Numbered from the stretch's first letter, positions 1 through 10,340 are shown. The stretch: 62,000 nucleotides of DNA from Prorocentrum cordatum (GCA_963575745.1 CAUYUJ010014615.1:812699-874698); one strand, 5' to 3'. A program made the numbers and translations. The notes: generated by a model not told the origin, from the letters alone.

Positions 1-1030
1 GCTGCGGCCTTTCTGCCGTGGCAATGTCGGTATGTTTGCTGGCTGTGGCAATTGAGGTCTGGGCACGGTCCCTGCCTTCCTGTGGTGTAACTTCTGGTGG
101 CAACTGAGAACTTTATTCGTTTGGTGCCAGTGGCAATTAAAATGAAAGTGCGCTGGCTGTCATCAAGTGTTTTAGCTGCTGGTGGCACCGATCATGCGGG
201 TATATCTGCTGCGGCCTTTCGGCCGTTGAACTGTGGGTGCGTTCGCTGCCCGTGGCAATTGACATGTGCGCGCGTTTGAAACGACCTTGTGGTGTAGCTG
301 CAAGTGGCAATTCAAATGTGGGTACGCTCGCAACGGCCGTTCTGCCGTTAAACTGTGGGTACGTGTGTGACCCGTGACAATTGAAATGTGGACACGCTTG
401 CTGTCATCCTGTGGTGCAACGGCTGGTTGCAGACGAGGTGTGGTTACGCTTGCTGCAGCACGTCTGCTTTGATATGTTGCTATGTGCGCTGCCAGTGACA
501 GTTGAACTGTTGGTAAGCTTGCTGCCATCCTGTCGTGTAGGTGCTGGTGGCAACTGGGATGTGGGTATATATGCTGCGGCCCTCATAGTTCCACGGGCCA
601 CCCACTATGGGTTTGGGTACGTTTGCTCGCATCTTGAGGCGACGCTGCTGGTGGCTGTTGACATGTGGGTACGTTTGCTGCGGCCCTCCTGTAGGTAAAG
701 TAGGGGCACGTTGGCTGTCGGTGGCAAGTAAAACATGGGCACGCTTGTTGTCATACTGTGGTGCAAGAGACAATCAAACTGTGGATGCGTTTGCTGCGGG
801 CCTTCTGCAGTCTTATGGCTGCCCCCCCTCATGGTTTCACGACTTACCCTCCGCGGCCCGTGGCTGTTCGAATGTGTGTGCGCTTGCTGCGGCCATTCTG
901 CTGTTGAACTGCGGGTATGTGTGCTGCCCGCGGCAATTGACATATGGGTACGTTCGCTGCCATCCTGTGGTGTAGGTGTTGGTGGAACTTGAACTCCGAG
1001 TATGCTTGCTGCAGCCTTTTGTCGCTGAGC
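1..1030. repeat. Degenerate tandem repeat
   Basis: The motif GTGGCAATTGANATGTGGG recurs about ten times (for example near 46, 130, 252, 304, 375, 493, 548, 651, 720 and 930) at irregular spacings of roughly 45-125 bp. It alternates with a second motif reading TGCTGCGGCCNTTCTGCCG. The copies are strongly diverged. Frames on both strands stay open but no convincing protein pattern is seen. Confidence 0.6.
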
Positions 1031-1153
1031 TGTAGGTGGACTTGCTGCTGGTGGGAACGCCCCTGGGGGTCGAAAAGGGCCGTTTAGAGGCCATCCGAAA
1101 GCGATTCCAAGACGATGTTCTCTCACAGTTCCCTTTGACATCTTTCTGTTTCG

Positions 1154-1281
1154 GAGGATGCCTCGAGCGAGACGGCCGTTTCGGTTGGTCCAGGGTCCCC
1201 TCCAGATTTGATGATTCGAGGATGCCTCGAGCGAGACGGCCGTTTCGGTTGGTCCAGGGACCCCTCCAGATTCGATGATCG
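1154..1281. repeat. 64-bp tandem duplication
   Basis: Two nearly identical 64-bp units start at 1154 and 1218. They share GAGGATGCCTCGAGCGAGAC and the following CGGTTGGTCCAGGG, and differ at only a few bases. A short third remnant (GAGGACGATTCGAGGACGG) follows. Confidence 0.85.
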
Positions 1282-1384
1282 AGGACGATTCGAGGACGGC
1301 TCGAGCAAGTCTACTGGTTCGTGGTCAATACTTTGCAAATATTTGTTTTATACCCTAATGTGATTCACCTTCTTGACAAGGTTC

Positions 1385-1680
1385 GCCCGGGTCACCGATA
1401 GCATGTCGGCACACCCGTCACACGCTTCCGGGCCCCATAGGGAGCTCCAACAAAAGCTCCATCGTCAGGGTTCGCATGCGTACCCAGGTCTTTTTGCGGG
1501 ACACCCCTCACACGTTTCGTGGCCCCATCGGGCGCCCCGCCGAAGGCTACAATGGCAAAGTTCGCATGCGTACTCGGGTCCATGTCGGTGCACGCCGCGC
1601 CCTGTTTGTGGCCCCAGAGGGACCTCCACCGAAAGCTTTGGCGGCAAACTCATGCACGCAACATTCATGGTGGGCGCATT
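1385..1680 (+). repeat. Diverged GAGCTCC-core repeat (about 3 copies)
   Basis: About three degenerate units of 85-90 bp carry the landmarks CACACG, TTCGTGGCCCC, GGAGCTCC and TTCGCATGCGT in that order. These are the landmarks of the 77-bp array at 13 kb and, in reverse, of the 90-bp array at 22-24 kb. This is an old outlying fragment of that family. Confidence 0.65.
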
Positions 1681-1689
1681 CCCCCCCCC

Positions 1690-2485
1690 CCAACGCAACA
1701 CCGCAAAGCTGCGCGACAACGTGAAACGGAACAGCGAAAGGAAACCGTTAACCCGCACGTGCCCGCGTTCAGAGTGTTCCAATGGGCCTTGAAACAGCAA
1801 AACAAATAAGCACGACGTATTGAACGAGAGGAAGATCCGCTGCCCCTCAAGGGGGCTACCCGCCAAAACACCAACGGCGCAAAATCCAGTCGTCTTCGCC
1901 TGCGGGGTGAAACCGAACGCACGGTCCGTAAAGGCAGACATCAGCCTATGCGCACAACAAGTGCAGGCTGAAAGCTGTAACGGATATGGTGCGCCAGAAG
2001 CCTGGCACATGTCGCAGAGCCTGCGCCCGGGACTTGTCAAATGCCACGGAGACGGTGCGCCGGAGGCGTGGCGCAGAAGCGGTGTAAAGAAGGAGGAGGG
2101 AGGAGAACAGAAAGAGGGACAGGAGCAGGTCGAAGCGAAATACCTGAACCGTAAATTTCGTTTTGGGTGCATGCACTCGCCGAGAGAAAAACAGTGTACG
2201 GTGAACTAAACGATGCGCCGCACGCGGGGCGGAGGAGGTGGCAAGGGAGGTTAGCCCGAAAACTGTGCCCGGGGTCACCCGCCTGCGGCCTCCACGTGGC
2301 CAATCGCACGGGGCGTGCAGAAGGTGGGCCCCAGCCGCGCCAATTCGGGAGGAGAGGAGGAAGAACGAAAGAAAGATGATCCAATAACCTGTTCTGGCAA
2401 GTTCGACCAGCAAAGTTCGAAGCCAGAGGACCCCAAACTGTATTGTATGCTTGTCCAGGCCGCGTGGCCGATACTAGGGCGCCCG
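1690..2485. other. Non-repetitive stretch, no gene called
   Basis: Frames are open on both strands, the longest about 235 codons on the minus strand, but none shows a recognisable motif or consistent splice signals. A short internal duplication around 1985-2075 (a segment reading GGNGCGCCNGANGCNTGGC) is the only structure seen. Confidence 0.4.
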
Positions 2486-2491
2486 GCTCAC

Positions 2492-2589
2492 CACCCAAGC
2501 TTGTCGGCACACTGCTCGAAGTCGTGCTGCTGGTCGTCCCAGTCTTGCATGAGCTTGCGCACGTCCAACACAGGTCCGGAGGGCAGAGT
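2492..2589 (-). CDS. Candidate internal exon, hypothetical protein
   Basis: This is a 98-nt island on the minus strand. Upstream is a pyrimidine-rich tract ending in CCTCCAG, a good 3' splice site. Downstream is G|GTGAGC, a strong canonical donor. Read in phase 0 it gives 32 residues starting TLPSGPVLDVRKL and including QDWDDQQHDFEQCADKLG, which is charged, balanced and unlike the surrounding repeat translations. The exon ends in phase 2. The plus strand is also open here but lacks matching splice signals. No family is recognised; an acidic helical segment is possible. It lies downstream of the phosphatase exons on the same strand, but its sequence does not fit the next part of a PP2C domain, so it may belong to another gene. 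Confidence 0.45.
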
Positions 2590-2599
2590 CTGGAGGCGA

Positions 2600-3280
2600 A
2601 CATAAACGGACCCAGGAGACGCAAAGGAGAAACCCTCAAGAGAATCCCAAGACCACCCAGACGCTGTAGTTATGCCCCAGAGGACCCAATTAAGAGTCGC
2701 AGCGGTCCTGGAGCTGCACTGGCAGCTGCGACTGCGGATGCCGGGGTGGACTGCAGCGTGCTGCTGGTGCTGCGCACGAGCGGAGGTCCGCGTGGAAGGC
2801 TCCGAACTCCCTCTTGCCATCGGCGCCGTGCTTGCCGCAGTGGAGCTCGACACCGACATGCTGAATCCTGACGGTGTGCTCGACTCAAACGTGGTGTGCA
2901 GCATGTGGCGCAATGTTCAATAGTGCTGGAACTGGAACACCGAGTGGTGCCCGACTCCGTCGGGGCGGATTCCGCGGTAGCGCACAACTCCGTGGTGCAG
3001 GAAATCGACACGGCGATCGACAGACCGCCGTCGTGTTCAAACGCGCGCTGCGGATGCGCTCGTCGTCGTGCTGCTCCTCGTCGCGCTGCCGGCGGCCATC
3101 ATGCTGATCAAACGCCGTGCTGCTCGTCATAGTGCTGCTGGTGACCGTCGTTCTGCGTGTCGTCGTGCAAATCCGAGCCGTGCTCTGGGTGTCCGTCGCT
3201 GCGTGCACCCGTAGACATGGTCCACTGAAGTGGGCCCGACGCATGCTGCCTCACCGATGTCTATCTACAAACTTCTGGTC
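2600..3280. other. Unassigned GC-rich stretch
   Basis: Weak internal repetition of GTGCTGCT and CGTCGTGC words is seen. One plus-strand frame around 2790-2923 reads fairly naturally (VRVEGSELPLAIGAVLAAVE) before a stop, but no splice signals or family match support it. No gene is called. Confidence 0.35.
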
Positions 3281-3284
3281 ACCC

Positions 3285-3665
3285 TGCTCGTCCCGAGCGA
3301 ACCCACGCCGCTGCTCGCGACGTAGGCGTCGGCGCTGGTGTAGGCGCTGGCGGTGGAGCTGGCGTCGATGCTGGCGTCGGCGCTGGCGAAGGTGCCCGCG
3401 TAAGCACTGGCTTGGTGCTGGCGTCGGTGCTTGTGTAGGCGATGGCGTGGTGCTGGCGTCGGTGCTGGCGTCGGCGCTGGTGTAGGCGCTGGCGTTGGTG
3501 CCGGCGTAGTCGCCGACGTTGATGCTGGCGTCGGTGCAGGGATCGGCGCTGATGTAGGCGCTGGCGTTGGTGCCGGCGTAGTCGCCGGCGTTGATGCTGG
3601 CGTCGATGCTGTCATCGATGCTGGTGTAGGCGCCACCTTTGGTGCTGGCGTCAATGCTGTCATCG
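3285..3665. repeat. GGCGYTGGTGYN-type minisatellite
   Basis: A 6-bp based minisatellite (GGCGTT/GGTGTC/GGCGCT words grouped into 12-18-bp units) runs across the interval. The plus strand translates as alternating GVGAGVDAG and the minus strand as [10 protein letters not shown], both without stops. This is repeat-driven openness. A Pro/Thr/Ala linker on the minus strand cannot be excluded. Confidence 0.75.
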
Positions 3666-3669
3666 TTGC

Positions 3670-4435
3670 TGGTGTTGCGAATGAGTGCGCCTGGTCAAGC
3701 TAGCAATGTGGAAAGAAACCATGTGCTTGGCCAAGCCGTGGTTGAGCGATGGCGAGTGAGGTTTCGAGGCGCGTGAGAGCCTCCAGAGCCTCAAGTGCAC
3801 AGACCGTAGCACATGTGGTGCCTCCTTGTGTACGCACGCGGGTTGGTGGAACGCTCTAACTCTGGAGTTGTCCCACGAAGTAAGTTCGCTGCGCGACATA
3901 TGTATACATGTGTACTGCCGCGTGTAAGTTCGCCGCATCAAGCGGCAGCGTTGGGAAACATATCAGTAGCAGCCCCAGCGGCGCTGGGTAGGAAACGTGG
4001 TGCCCCACCGCCCCCGCTGTCAAAAGCCCTCAAAACGACAATCGGCAGAAAACCCGCAACGGCCTAAGCGCCGCAGTGGCTGGCACCCGCGGAGCCCGTC
4101 CAGCAACCACGCAGAGAGAGGACTTTACGATGCTTCCACTCATCGCCGAATCGTCGTTACCTCAGTCCACAGTGGTACTGTAGGGGTGATCCTAGGGGCG
4201 ACCGCTGCGACCCTTCGACCTATGCGGTCCTTGCCGATGGCCACTCGAAGGAGCCTGGCAGCGGCAACGGGTGGCGGTGCGAAACCCTGGTCCTAACGTC
4301 GAGTCGAGATGACACACTTATGATGCCGCCGTTTTGTAAGATCGCTCGTTGGCGACAGTGCACTCGTACAGGTCATCATGTCTGTTATGGGTCGCGCGTG
4401 TTCTTTAGCATTTCACTGTGTACAGCAGGTGAGCA
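3670..4435. other. No feature identified
   Basis: The sequence has mixed composition and short open frames only. No repeat family, splice-bounded exon or RNA gene was recognised. Confidence 0.4.
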
Positions 4436-4437
4436 TA

Positions 4438-4560
4438 ATGTTCTTCAGCAGTGGCAGAACACGCTAGAGTAGAACCAGACGTTGTTGGGAAAGCGTTCTC
4501 CCAGGCAGTGGCGGAAAATTGCGTGAGCACCGAGTCTGAGCGTTCTCCCAAGCAATGGCG
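4438..4560. repeat. Three degenerate copies of a 47-54-bp unit
   Basis: Units beginning near 4440, 4494 and 4541 share GTTCTYCCAGCAGTGGC. The spacings are 54 and 47 bp. The unit is short and diverged. Confidence 0.55.
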
Positions 4561-4814
4561 AACATCGCCTATTCCCAAGGACAATGCAAATTTTTACAAC
4601 ATTTGGTTCAACATGTTCGGGTGCACTTTCCGCTTCAATTCTGCGATCAGTTCACGGATGTGCATCCCTGCAATTTCGTGTCGCCTGATATCCATTCGCT
4701 TGCTCCAGCCATGAGTGCCAGAAAGGACGCCAGGACGGATGGTACTTGTTTGACATCGGCAAGGACGCTGCGATCCCACGCCGCCCATCAGTCGCAGCTG
4801 ATTTGTTGAGCTCT

Positions 4815-4955
4815 GACGCGTGATCATCATCAGCATCATCACCATCAACAATACCATCATGATCATCATCCTCATCGTCATCATGATCATCATCCTCATC
4901 ATCATCAGCCTCCTCACCAATCATTATCGTCCTCATCCTCATCCTCATCATCAAT
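4815..4955. repeat. Imperfect CAT microsatellite
   Basis: The strand is rich in CAT, CCT and GAT triplets with interruptions, including ATCATGATCATC palindromic words. Its encoded runs (Met/Asp/His) are not taken as protein. Confidence 0.8.
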
Positions 4956-4959
4956 TTGC

Positions 4960-5540
4960 ATTTCGCGAACCATCCCCTGAATTAAAGCAACGTTACGTAG
5001 AACCAACCACGCGGATGTACCACCAAAGCACGCCACACAATATCCATTAACGTATTCGGCGCTGCACTCTCCAAAGCCGCGAACCCGTCCTGTCAGAAAG
5101 AATGACCCAGACATCATAGAATTATCGATGAGGTTGAGTCGCAAGCACATGTCATATTACGAAAACGTTCCCGCTGCCCACGGCGCCCGCCGTATGTACC
5201 ATTCGGGGCTATACTCAGGCCCAAAAGAAATCACTAACAACGGCAGCCCCAAATAATACGGGAATCTGAAAACGAATCCCACCAGCCCTCTGGGCGTAGG
5301 TGGTTTAGGGCGGCTCCTCTTCTAACCTCCTTTCTTCCCCTTTTGGGAAGGGTTTATCACTGTTCCCTATTAATAAACACCCCCTCCCCCAGGCGACTGG
5401 GGGCCAACCAGGGTCCATGACAACCCCCACCATTCCCTGTTAAAAACATTGCAAACCACACTCTGCCTCCAAATTCGGAACATGCGCAGCCAACCCGATG
5501 CGGCCCCCCCCGCCATCCCTGTCAAACAACCAATACATAG
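4960..5540. other. AT-richer spacer, no gene seen
   Basis: This interval is less GC-rich than its neighbours and contains a pyrimidine-rich patch around 5310-5350. No convincing exon or repeat family was found. Confidence 0.4.
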
Positions 5541-5546
5541 TACACT

Positions 5547-5658
5547 TGGCGGCGGCGGCGGCGGCTGCGGCGGCGGCGGCGGCTGCGGCGGCTGCTGCGG
5601 CGGCGGCGGCGGCGGTGGCGGTGGCGGCAGCGGCTGCGGCGGCGGTTTGGCAGCGGCG

Positions 5659-5690
<32 letters not shown>

Positions 5691-5752
5691 GCGGGGCGGC
5701 GGCGGCGGCGGCGCGGCGGCGGCGGCGGCGGCGGCGGGCGGCGGCGGCGGAT
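5547..5752. repeat. GGC trinucleotide run
   Basis: About 205 bp of almost pure GGC/GCG repeats, with scattered TGC and GTT interruptions. It is open in several frames as poly-Gly, poly-Ala or poly-Arg, and on the minus strand as poly-Pro. Confidence 0.9.
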
Positions 5753-5955
5753 TGGCCCCCAGTAGCTGCCCATCCAAAGACGACTGCTGAATATGCTGAG
5801 GCTCGGGCCAGACTCGGGTGCTACGTATGTGTTGGGAGGGCGGGTGGGAGTGAGCGAGACGGCTTGCGGGCGGGGAGGGGGTCTTGACCCCTCCCCCTAC
5901 CCCCTCCCCTGGACCTGGACGGGGCGCCCCACGAGCGGTCAGGGCGTCCAAAACG

Positions 5956-6835
5956 GCCTCGGCGAGGAAGGCAACCTCATTGGTTTCACTTGGGTTTTGG
6001 CCTCATTTTGGCCTCTTGGGGGGGCGACGCTGATTAAGGGAGCTCCCTTCTTTGATCGATGTCCTCCGAGATGGCCCCACGATCGCTCCAAAGGCTCTCA
6101 AGGGTGCCCCAAGAGGGCCCCAAGAGGTGGCCAGGCGGCCCCAAGAGGCTCCCAAGAGGCCCCCAGGATGCCCCCAAGAGGCTCCCAAAATACCCCCAAG
6201 AGGCCCCAAGAGGCCCCCCAGAAGCGCCCAAGACGCTCCAAGAGGCCTCGGCGAGAATGCCAAAATCATTGATGTCATTAAGGTTTTGGCCGCATTTTGG
6301 CCTCCCGGGGGGGGGCACTGATTAAGATCACTCCAAGAGCGCCTGGGAGAGCCCAAGATGACCTCCAAGATAGCTCAAGATACCCCAAGATGCCTCAAGA
6401 TGGCTCCCACGATGCTCCAAGAGGCCCCAAGACCGCTCCAAGACGGCTCCAAATGGCCAAAGAGCTCCCCCAAGAGGCCCCGAAGAGGCAACACATCCTT
6501 CCAAAACCTTGCCAACATCAATGTTTTTGGCTTTCCCGCCTTTTCGCTTCCGATGACCATCCGAGGCCTCAAGATGGCTCCAGGATGGCCCAAGAGGGCT
6601 CCAAGAGCGCTCCGAAGGCTCCCAAGAGTGCTTCGAGAGGGCCCCAAGAGGGGCCCAGGAGATGCCCCAGGAGGCCCCAACAGGCGCCCAAGAGGCCTCC
6701 AAGAGGCTCCCAAGAGACCCCCAAGAGGCCCCAAAAAGCTCTGCGAGGCACCCAAGACGCTCTAAGAGGCGTCCGGGACCGCCAAGAGGCCCCCAAGACG
6801 CTCCAAGAGGCCTCCACTGGGGGACCCTTTCTCTG
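5956..6835 (+). repeat. CCAAGAGGC short-unit array
   Basis: Dozens of degenerate 12-15-bp units of the form CCCCAAGAGGCYCC cover the interval. Three AT-richer islands interrupt it: about 5956-6045, 6240-6335, and, in reverse, 6498-6560. They share the words GGCGAGAA, CATTGATGT and AAGGTTTTGG. The first two are about 290 bp apart, so a larger unit was once duplicated. Confidence 0.8.
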
Positions 6836-6944
6836 TGTGCTGCCCACTTCCCTGATCGAGGCAATTCCTCTGGCATCGTTTCTGGATGGGCTGGTTGGAT
6901 TACGCGAAGCGTATTCTAGGCTGCATGCTGTATTCGATGTCCGT

Positions 6945-7200
6945 GCCGACTGGGGCCGCCTTGTGGTGCTCTTCGGCCGTCTTGGGGCTCTCCTGGCGGC
7001 GTCTTGGGCAGTTTTGAGGCGATCTTGATGGCCTCTTGGACCATGTGGGGCAATTGGAAGCCAGGAAAAGCGAGAACGCAGAAATCCATCAAAAACCAAA
7101 TGAAAATCAATGAGTTTAGCCTCCCAGGAGCCTCCTGGGGCGCTCCTGTGGCTCTTCTGGGGCGTCTTGGGGGCTTCTTAAGCCGTCTTGAGCCTCGCGG
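6945..7200 (-). repeat. CCAAGAGGC array, inverted part
   Basis: The same short unit appears here in reverse (GGCGTCTTGGGG, CCTCCTGGGG), so the array changes orientation between about 6840 and 6945. It contains an AT-rich island at 7063-7116 (GCGAGAACGCAGAAATCCAT and onward) matching one at 26953-27006. Confidence 0.7.
7063..7116 (+). repeat. AT-rich island shared with 26.96 kb
   Basis: The segment GCGAGAACGCNGAARTCC followed by YCAAANACNAATGRAAATC is nearly repeated at 26953-27006 in the same orientation. At both loci it is embedded in GGCCTCTTGG-type repeats. Confidence 0.7.
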
Positions 7201-7412
7201 GGTCCCCGCCTTCTGCTTCCCTGACCCCCTCTGGGTGACCTTGGATGCCGCGGTCCTCCCAAGGGCACTGGCCCCCAGGGCGGGGTGGGAATTTTGAAAA
7301 AGTGTGTGCTGCCCCTGGGCCCTGAGGCCCGGACGCTGGTCTTACTTAGTTACTTATCTGTATATATCTATTTCTACAACACGGATAAAAATACGCGAGC
7401 ATAGATCAGCGC

Positions 7413-7640
7413 ATGCAGCAGTCAGTCGTCGCAGAAGAAGCGCAGCCCGAAGGAAACCACGTGGACATCCACGGCACGACCACACCGCTGCAGTGGACAC
7501 GAGCCCACGGGCTCCACGCTCCGCCAGCACTGCCGTCCGCCATCGAAGCTGCCGACTTCAGCACAGAAGTGTGCGCCCTCAAGCTCCTCCCGCGGCAGGT
7601 CGCAGGGGACAAGGAACGAAACCCCCGCAAGGCAAGACGA
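7413..7640 (+). CDS. Possible exon, low confidence
   Basis: Between a CT-rich stretch and a CCT tract lies a non-repetitive island. On the plus strand it reads about 75 codons of natural-looking composition (segments HVDIHGTTTPLQWTRAHG and EAADFSTEVCALKLLPRQ). A CAG|GT junction at the end of the second segment could be a donor. The opposite strand is also open, so strand is undecided. No family is recognised. Confidence 0.25.
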
Positions 7641-7675
7641 GATCGTAGAAGAGGAGGAGGATGAGAAAGAGCCCC

Positions 7676-7805
7676 TCCTCCCTTGCCTTGCTTTCCCTTC
7701 CTTCTCCCCTTCCTCCTCCCCTTCCTCCTCCTCCTCCTCCTCCTCCTCTTCCTCTTCCTCCTCTTCCTCCTCCTCCTCCTCCTCCTCCTCCTCCTCCTCC
7801 CCGCC
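7676..7805. repeat. CCT tract
   Basis: This is an almost pure pyrimidine tract of CCT and CTT triplets on the plus strand. On the minus strand it would lie just downstream of the phosphatase exon at 8005-8083, inside the following intron. Confidence 0.9.
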
Positions 7806-7825
7806 CTGTCCTTCTCGTCCTCCTC

Positions 7826-7884
7826 CTCCGTAACCGTCCATCCGTCCATCCATCCGTCCATCCATCCACCCACCCAAGCCCCTC
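7826..7884. repeat. CCAT/CCGT tetranucleotide repeat
   Basis: About fourteen tandem copies of CCAT, CCGT or CCAC follow the CCT tract directly. Confidence 0.9.
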
Positions 7885-7961
7885 CCAGTCCCACTTTATC
7901 CCCCCGCCCTCCAATGCCCGCGATGCCGTGGCGGCTGCGATGGAAAGGCCCCGATGAGAGC

Positions 7962-7984
7962 GAGAGAGAGAGAGAGAGAGAGAG
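7962..7984. repeat. GA dinucleotide repeat, left arm
   Basis: About 11 GA units. With the CT run at 8097-8114 it forms an inverted pair bracketing the 79-nt phosphatase exon. Confidence 0.9.
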
Positions 7985-8004
7985 CAGCGCGCGCGCGCCA
8001 GTGC

Positions 8005-8083
8005 CTGTCTTCCCCCGTGGCCGTCGTAGACCGCGAAGAAGGCACTCGTCTGCCTCCCCCCGAACCGGTCCACGAACACGAAC
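8005..8083 (-). CDS. PP2C-type protein phosphatase, internal exon (DGHGG motif)
   Basis: Read on the minus strand, this 79-nt island encodes VFVDRFGGRQTSAFF then AVYDGHGGRQ. FFxVYDGHGG is a hallmark motif of the PPM/PP2C Ser/Thr phosphatase fold; its Asp coordinates the catalytic metal ions and its Gly supplies a backbone ligand. The exon starts after GCCGCAG (an AG|G acceptor), carries one nucleotide of a split codon, and ends in phase 0 at CAG|GCACTGG, which needs a GC donor. It joins in phase to the exon at 17547-17642, giving MEDGFVFVDRFGG, the expected spacing between two PP2C motifs. Exons for later motifs (GDSRA, SDGLWD) were not found in the window. The exon is bracketed by a GA run and a CT run. 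Confidence 0.72.
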
Positions 8084-8096
8084 CTGCGGCGCCCGT

Positions 8097-8114
8097 TCTC
8101 TCTCTCTCTCTCTC
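8097..8114. repeat. CT dinucleotide repeat, right arm
   Basis: About nine CT units, complementary to the GA run at 7962-7984. On the minus strand it lies just upstream of the exon acceptor. Confidence 0.85.
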
Positions 8115-8382
8115 GCGATACATCGCTCCGCGTAGCCCGTCCCGCCCCCCTCTCCCCAGCTCCCCCCCCTGGTCACGTCACGATTCGCACCAGCGCCGCC
8201 CAGGAACTGGCCATTCCCGGCACTCCTGGGCGGCGCTGGCCTCCTGCCCCCCTCCCACCCTTCCCCCGGTCGCGCCCGTCATCGCCGGTGGACAAGAGCA
8301 CGATCTCTTGGCAGGGCGCCAGACGCCGACCGACGCCCAGGATCGATCAATACCGATTGGGGAAACATCGGACTGAATCGGA

Positions 8383-8545
8383 AAGTGCGTCGGACTGGGC
8401 CACATCGGCACGGAATCAAGGTCGGACCGGATCGGCTGCGACGGGATGCGCAATGGCACCTATGCAAGCACCATACCGCATCGGATCGCCAGAACATCGA
8501 AATCAGATCGGACCGAGCGGCCAGTATCGATGTCGGGGCTCAGCT
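8383..8545 (+). repeat. Dispersed repeat shared with 56.09 kb
   Basis: Ordered matches to 56085-56230 in the same orientation include CATCGGCACGG, TCGGACCGGATCGG, GCGCAATG, GCATCGGATCG and ATCGATRTCG. The copies are diverged, and both are rich in the word CGGATCGG. Confidence 0.65.
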
Positions 8546-8549
8546 AATT

Positions 8550-9068
8550 ACCTGGGCGAGGCGATCTGCGTAGCGTACGGTTCTCATCGCCCATGCGGTG
8601 AGGATGGCAGCGGCAAATGTTGAGACTCGGGTGTCCGGGCAGGGAGTCCATAAGTGGCTCATGTGGCAGCCTGCCCAGCGCCTTCAACAACCGGTGGTAA
8701 ATCTTGGTATGACATACCGGCGCGGCTCTCGTTGAAGGTGGATGCAGTATTTTGGCTCGGTGTCGCGAGCGGGGGCCCGTACTTCCTGTGCAGCGCCAGA
8801 TGTAAACCTGCACCTAGACAGCGACACTGGGGTCTCGTCGTTGTGCCACTCCGCGCAAGCCGAGGGAGGTCCGCACCATCTGGTGGTGGAAACGCACTGG
8901 AACCAGCCCACCCGCAGCTCGCCAGACAGAGTCTCATCCCAGCGTCGTGAGGTGGAACAGATGGACGATCCTGCGGGCTCGGCTGCGGGTGCGGCCCGCG
9001 GGGGCCCTCACGAGCAGCCCCTCCGTCGGGTGCAGGACAGTGCTGAGATTGCCGGGTGGTTTGCACAG
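8550..9068. other. Unresolved open stretch
   Basis: Non-repetitive DNA with frames open on both strands. Segments such as STFNESRAGMSYQDLPPV (minus) and HLVVETHWNQPTRSS (plus) read like protein. No consistent pair of splice signals was found, so no exon is called. Confidence 0.3.
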
Positions 9069-9172
9069 GTGGGCCCTCGCCGCGCACCATTGCGGCGACA
9101 CCAGGGCACCCCTGAAGGACATACACGTTGGCTTCGCCGACGGGGCGGGCCTCGTGGCCCTCCGAGCCTGGC
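9069..9172 (+). CDS. Candidate exon, hypothetical protein
   Basis: After TTTGCACAG (an AG|G acceptor) a 104-nt segment gives 34 codons including WALAAHHCGDTRAPLK and DIHVGFADGAGLVALRAW. It ends at TGGC|GTGAAT, a possible GT donor. The composition is balanced and GC at third positions is high. Both flanks remain open in the same frame, so the boundaries are uncertain. No family is recognised. It could be a fragment of a decayed element rather than a working gene. Confidence 0.3.
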
Positions 9173-9377
9173 GTGAATCGATATCGAAGCGGATCGATCG
9201 GATGTAAATATACCCCGAATGTCTGAAAGTTTGCGTGGGGGGGCCTGGAGGTTTCCAGCAGGGATCGAGGTCACATGCAGCCAGCCAGCGTACAGTCCAC
9301 TAGAAAACTGAGTGCGGGGCGAAGCCCGCAAGGCTGGTGGTGCCAAACAGCTCAGAGCCCCACACCATGGAACAAAC

Positions 9378-9580
9378 ATATTTCTCAACCATCCTGTGGT
9401 CTTAGGTCCTCGTTTTGAAGAGACAGCGCCCCGCGTCTCCTCCTTCCCTTTCCTCCTCTTCCCTCCTCCCCATCCCCCTCCTCCATTCCTTCTCCTTTTA
9501 AATAGCTTCTCCGTGTCGCACCCCGAGGCCAGATTTTAGGGCGGTCTTGGCGTTTCGCCTGAGACTTCCTCACCACTTAT
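9378..9580 (+). mobile_element. Dispersed element head: L0 module, pyrimidine tract, L1 module
   Basis: L0 (9378-9435; key words CTCAACCATCCTGTGGT and CGTTTTGAAGAGACAGCG) recurs in reverse at 24384-24440 and diverged at 24893-24946. A pyrimidine-rich tract follows. L1 (9495-9580; key words AAATAGC, GTCGCACCCCGAGG and TTTCGCCTG) is also found at 43805-43925 and in reverse near 17235-17310. The 83-bp repeats follow L1 directly. Confidence 0.65.
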
Positions 9581-9584
9581 GACT

Positions 9585-9965
9585 CTGAAGCTTGAAAAGT
9601 GGCAACAGTTTCACAGATGGAGGGCGGGTCGTTTTCAAAATGTGGCTCTCGCCTTAGCGCCGCGCGCATTCGTTACAAAACTTCGCAAGAGTTTCACGGA
9701 TTCAGAGCGGTTCCTGTTCAAAATGTGGCTTTTGTCTGCGCACAGTCGTAAACAAATCACAAAGGTTTCACGGATTCATGGCGGCTCCTTTTCAAAATGT
9801 GGCTCTCGCCTTAGCGCCGCGCACATTCGTTTCAAAAGTTCGCAAGGGTTTCACGGATTCAGGGCGGCTTCTCTTTAAAATGTGGCTTTCGCCTTAGCGC
9901 CGCGCACATTCGTTTTTAACATTTGCAGAAGTTTCACGGATGCGGGGCGGCTCCACGCAGCAGTC
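9585..9965 (+). repeat. 83-bp tandem repeat, about 4.5 copies
   Basis: Units contain TTTCAAAATGTGGCTCTCGC, CTTAGCGCCGCGCACATTCG and AGTTTCACGGATTCAGGGC. The landmark TGTGGC falls at 9641, 9724, 9799 and 9881 (spacings 83, 75, 82). The same unit is found in reverse at 16862-17230 (spacing exactly 83) and diverged at 33.7, 44.1 and 54.3 kb. Confidence 0.85.
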
Positions 9966-10034
9966 AGGTTGATCCGAGGCGTTGAAAACCCGGGAACAAT
10001 GTTTTGGCATGCTTCAGGGTCCTCAAACGGTTGT

Positions 10035-10340
10035 CTTCCAGCGGTGCAGTTGATACGAAACCGTTTCCCTGGGAACCGTTTCCCCGGAACCGCTTCCCCG
10101 GGACCGTTTCCCCAGAGGACCGTTTACCCAGAGACCTCTTCCCCGGGGACCGCTTCCCCGGAGGAGCGTTTCCCCGGGACCGTTTCCCCGGTTTCGTTTC
10201 CCCGGGAACGCTTGCCCGGAACTGTTTCCCCCGATCCGTTTCCCCGGAGCCGGTTCCCCAGAACCGTTTCCCCGCAGCCGGTTCCCCTGGACCGTTTCCC
10301 CGGTGCACCGTTTCCCCGGAACCGCTTCCCCAGAATCGGG
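10035..10340. repeat. 14-bp minisatellite, left bracket
   Basis: About 20 units of the form TTCCCCGGRACCGY occur, mostly 14 bp with some 16-bp variants. The unit is similar, in reverse, to the 14-bp unit at 12540-12832 (GGAACCGGTCCTGT). The two minisatellites bracket the G-rich satellite. Confidence 0.85.

Noticed and set aside
2672-2923. Plus-strand frame reading GAVLAAVELDTDMLNPDG
   Set aside because: It looks protein-like but has no acceptor or start context and overlaps degenerate repeats.
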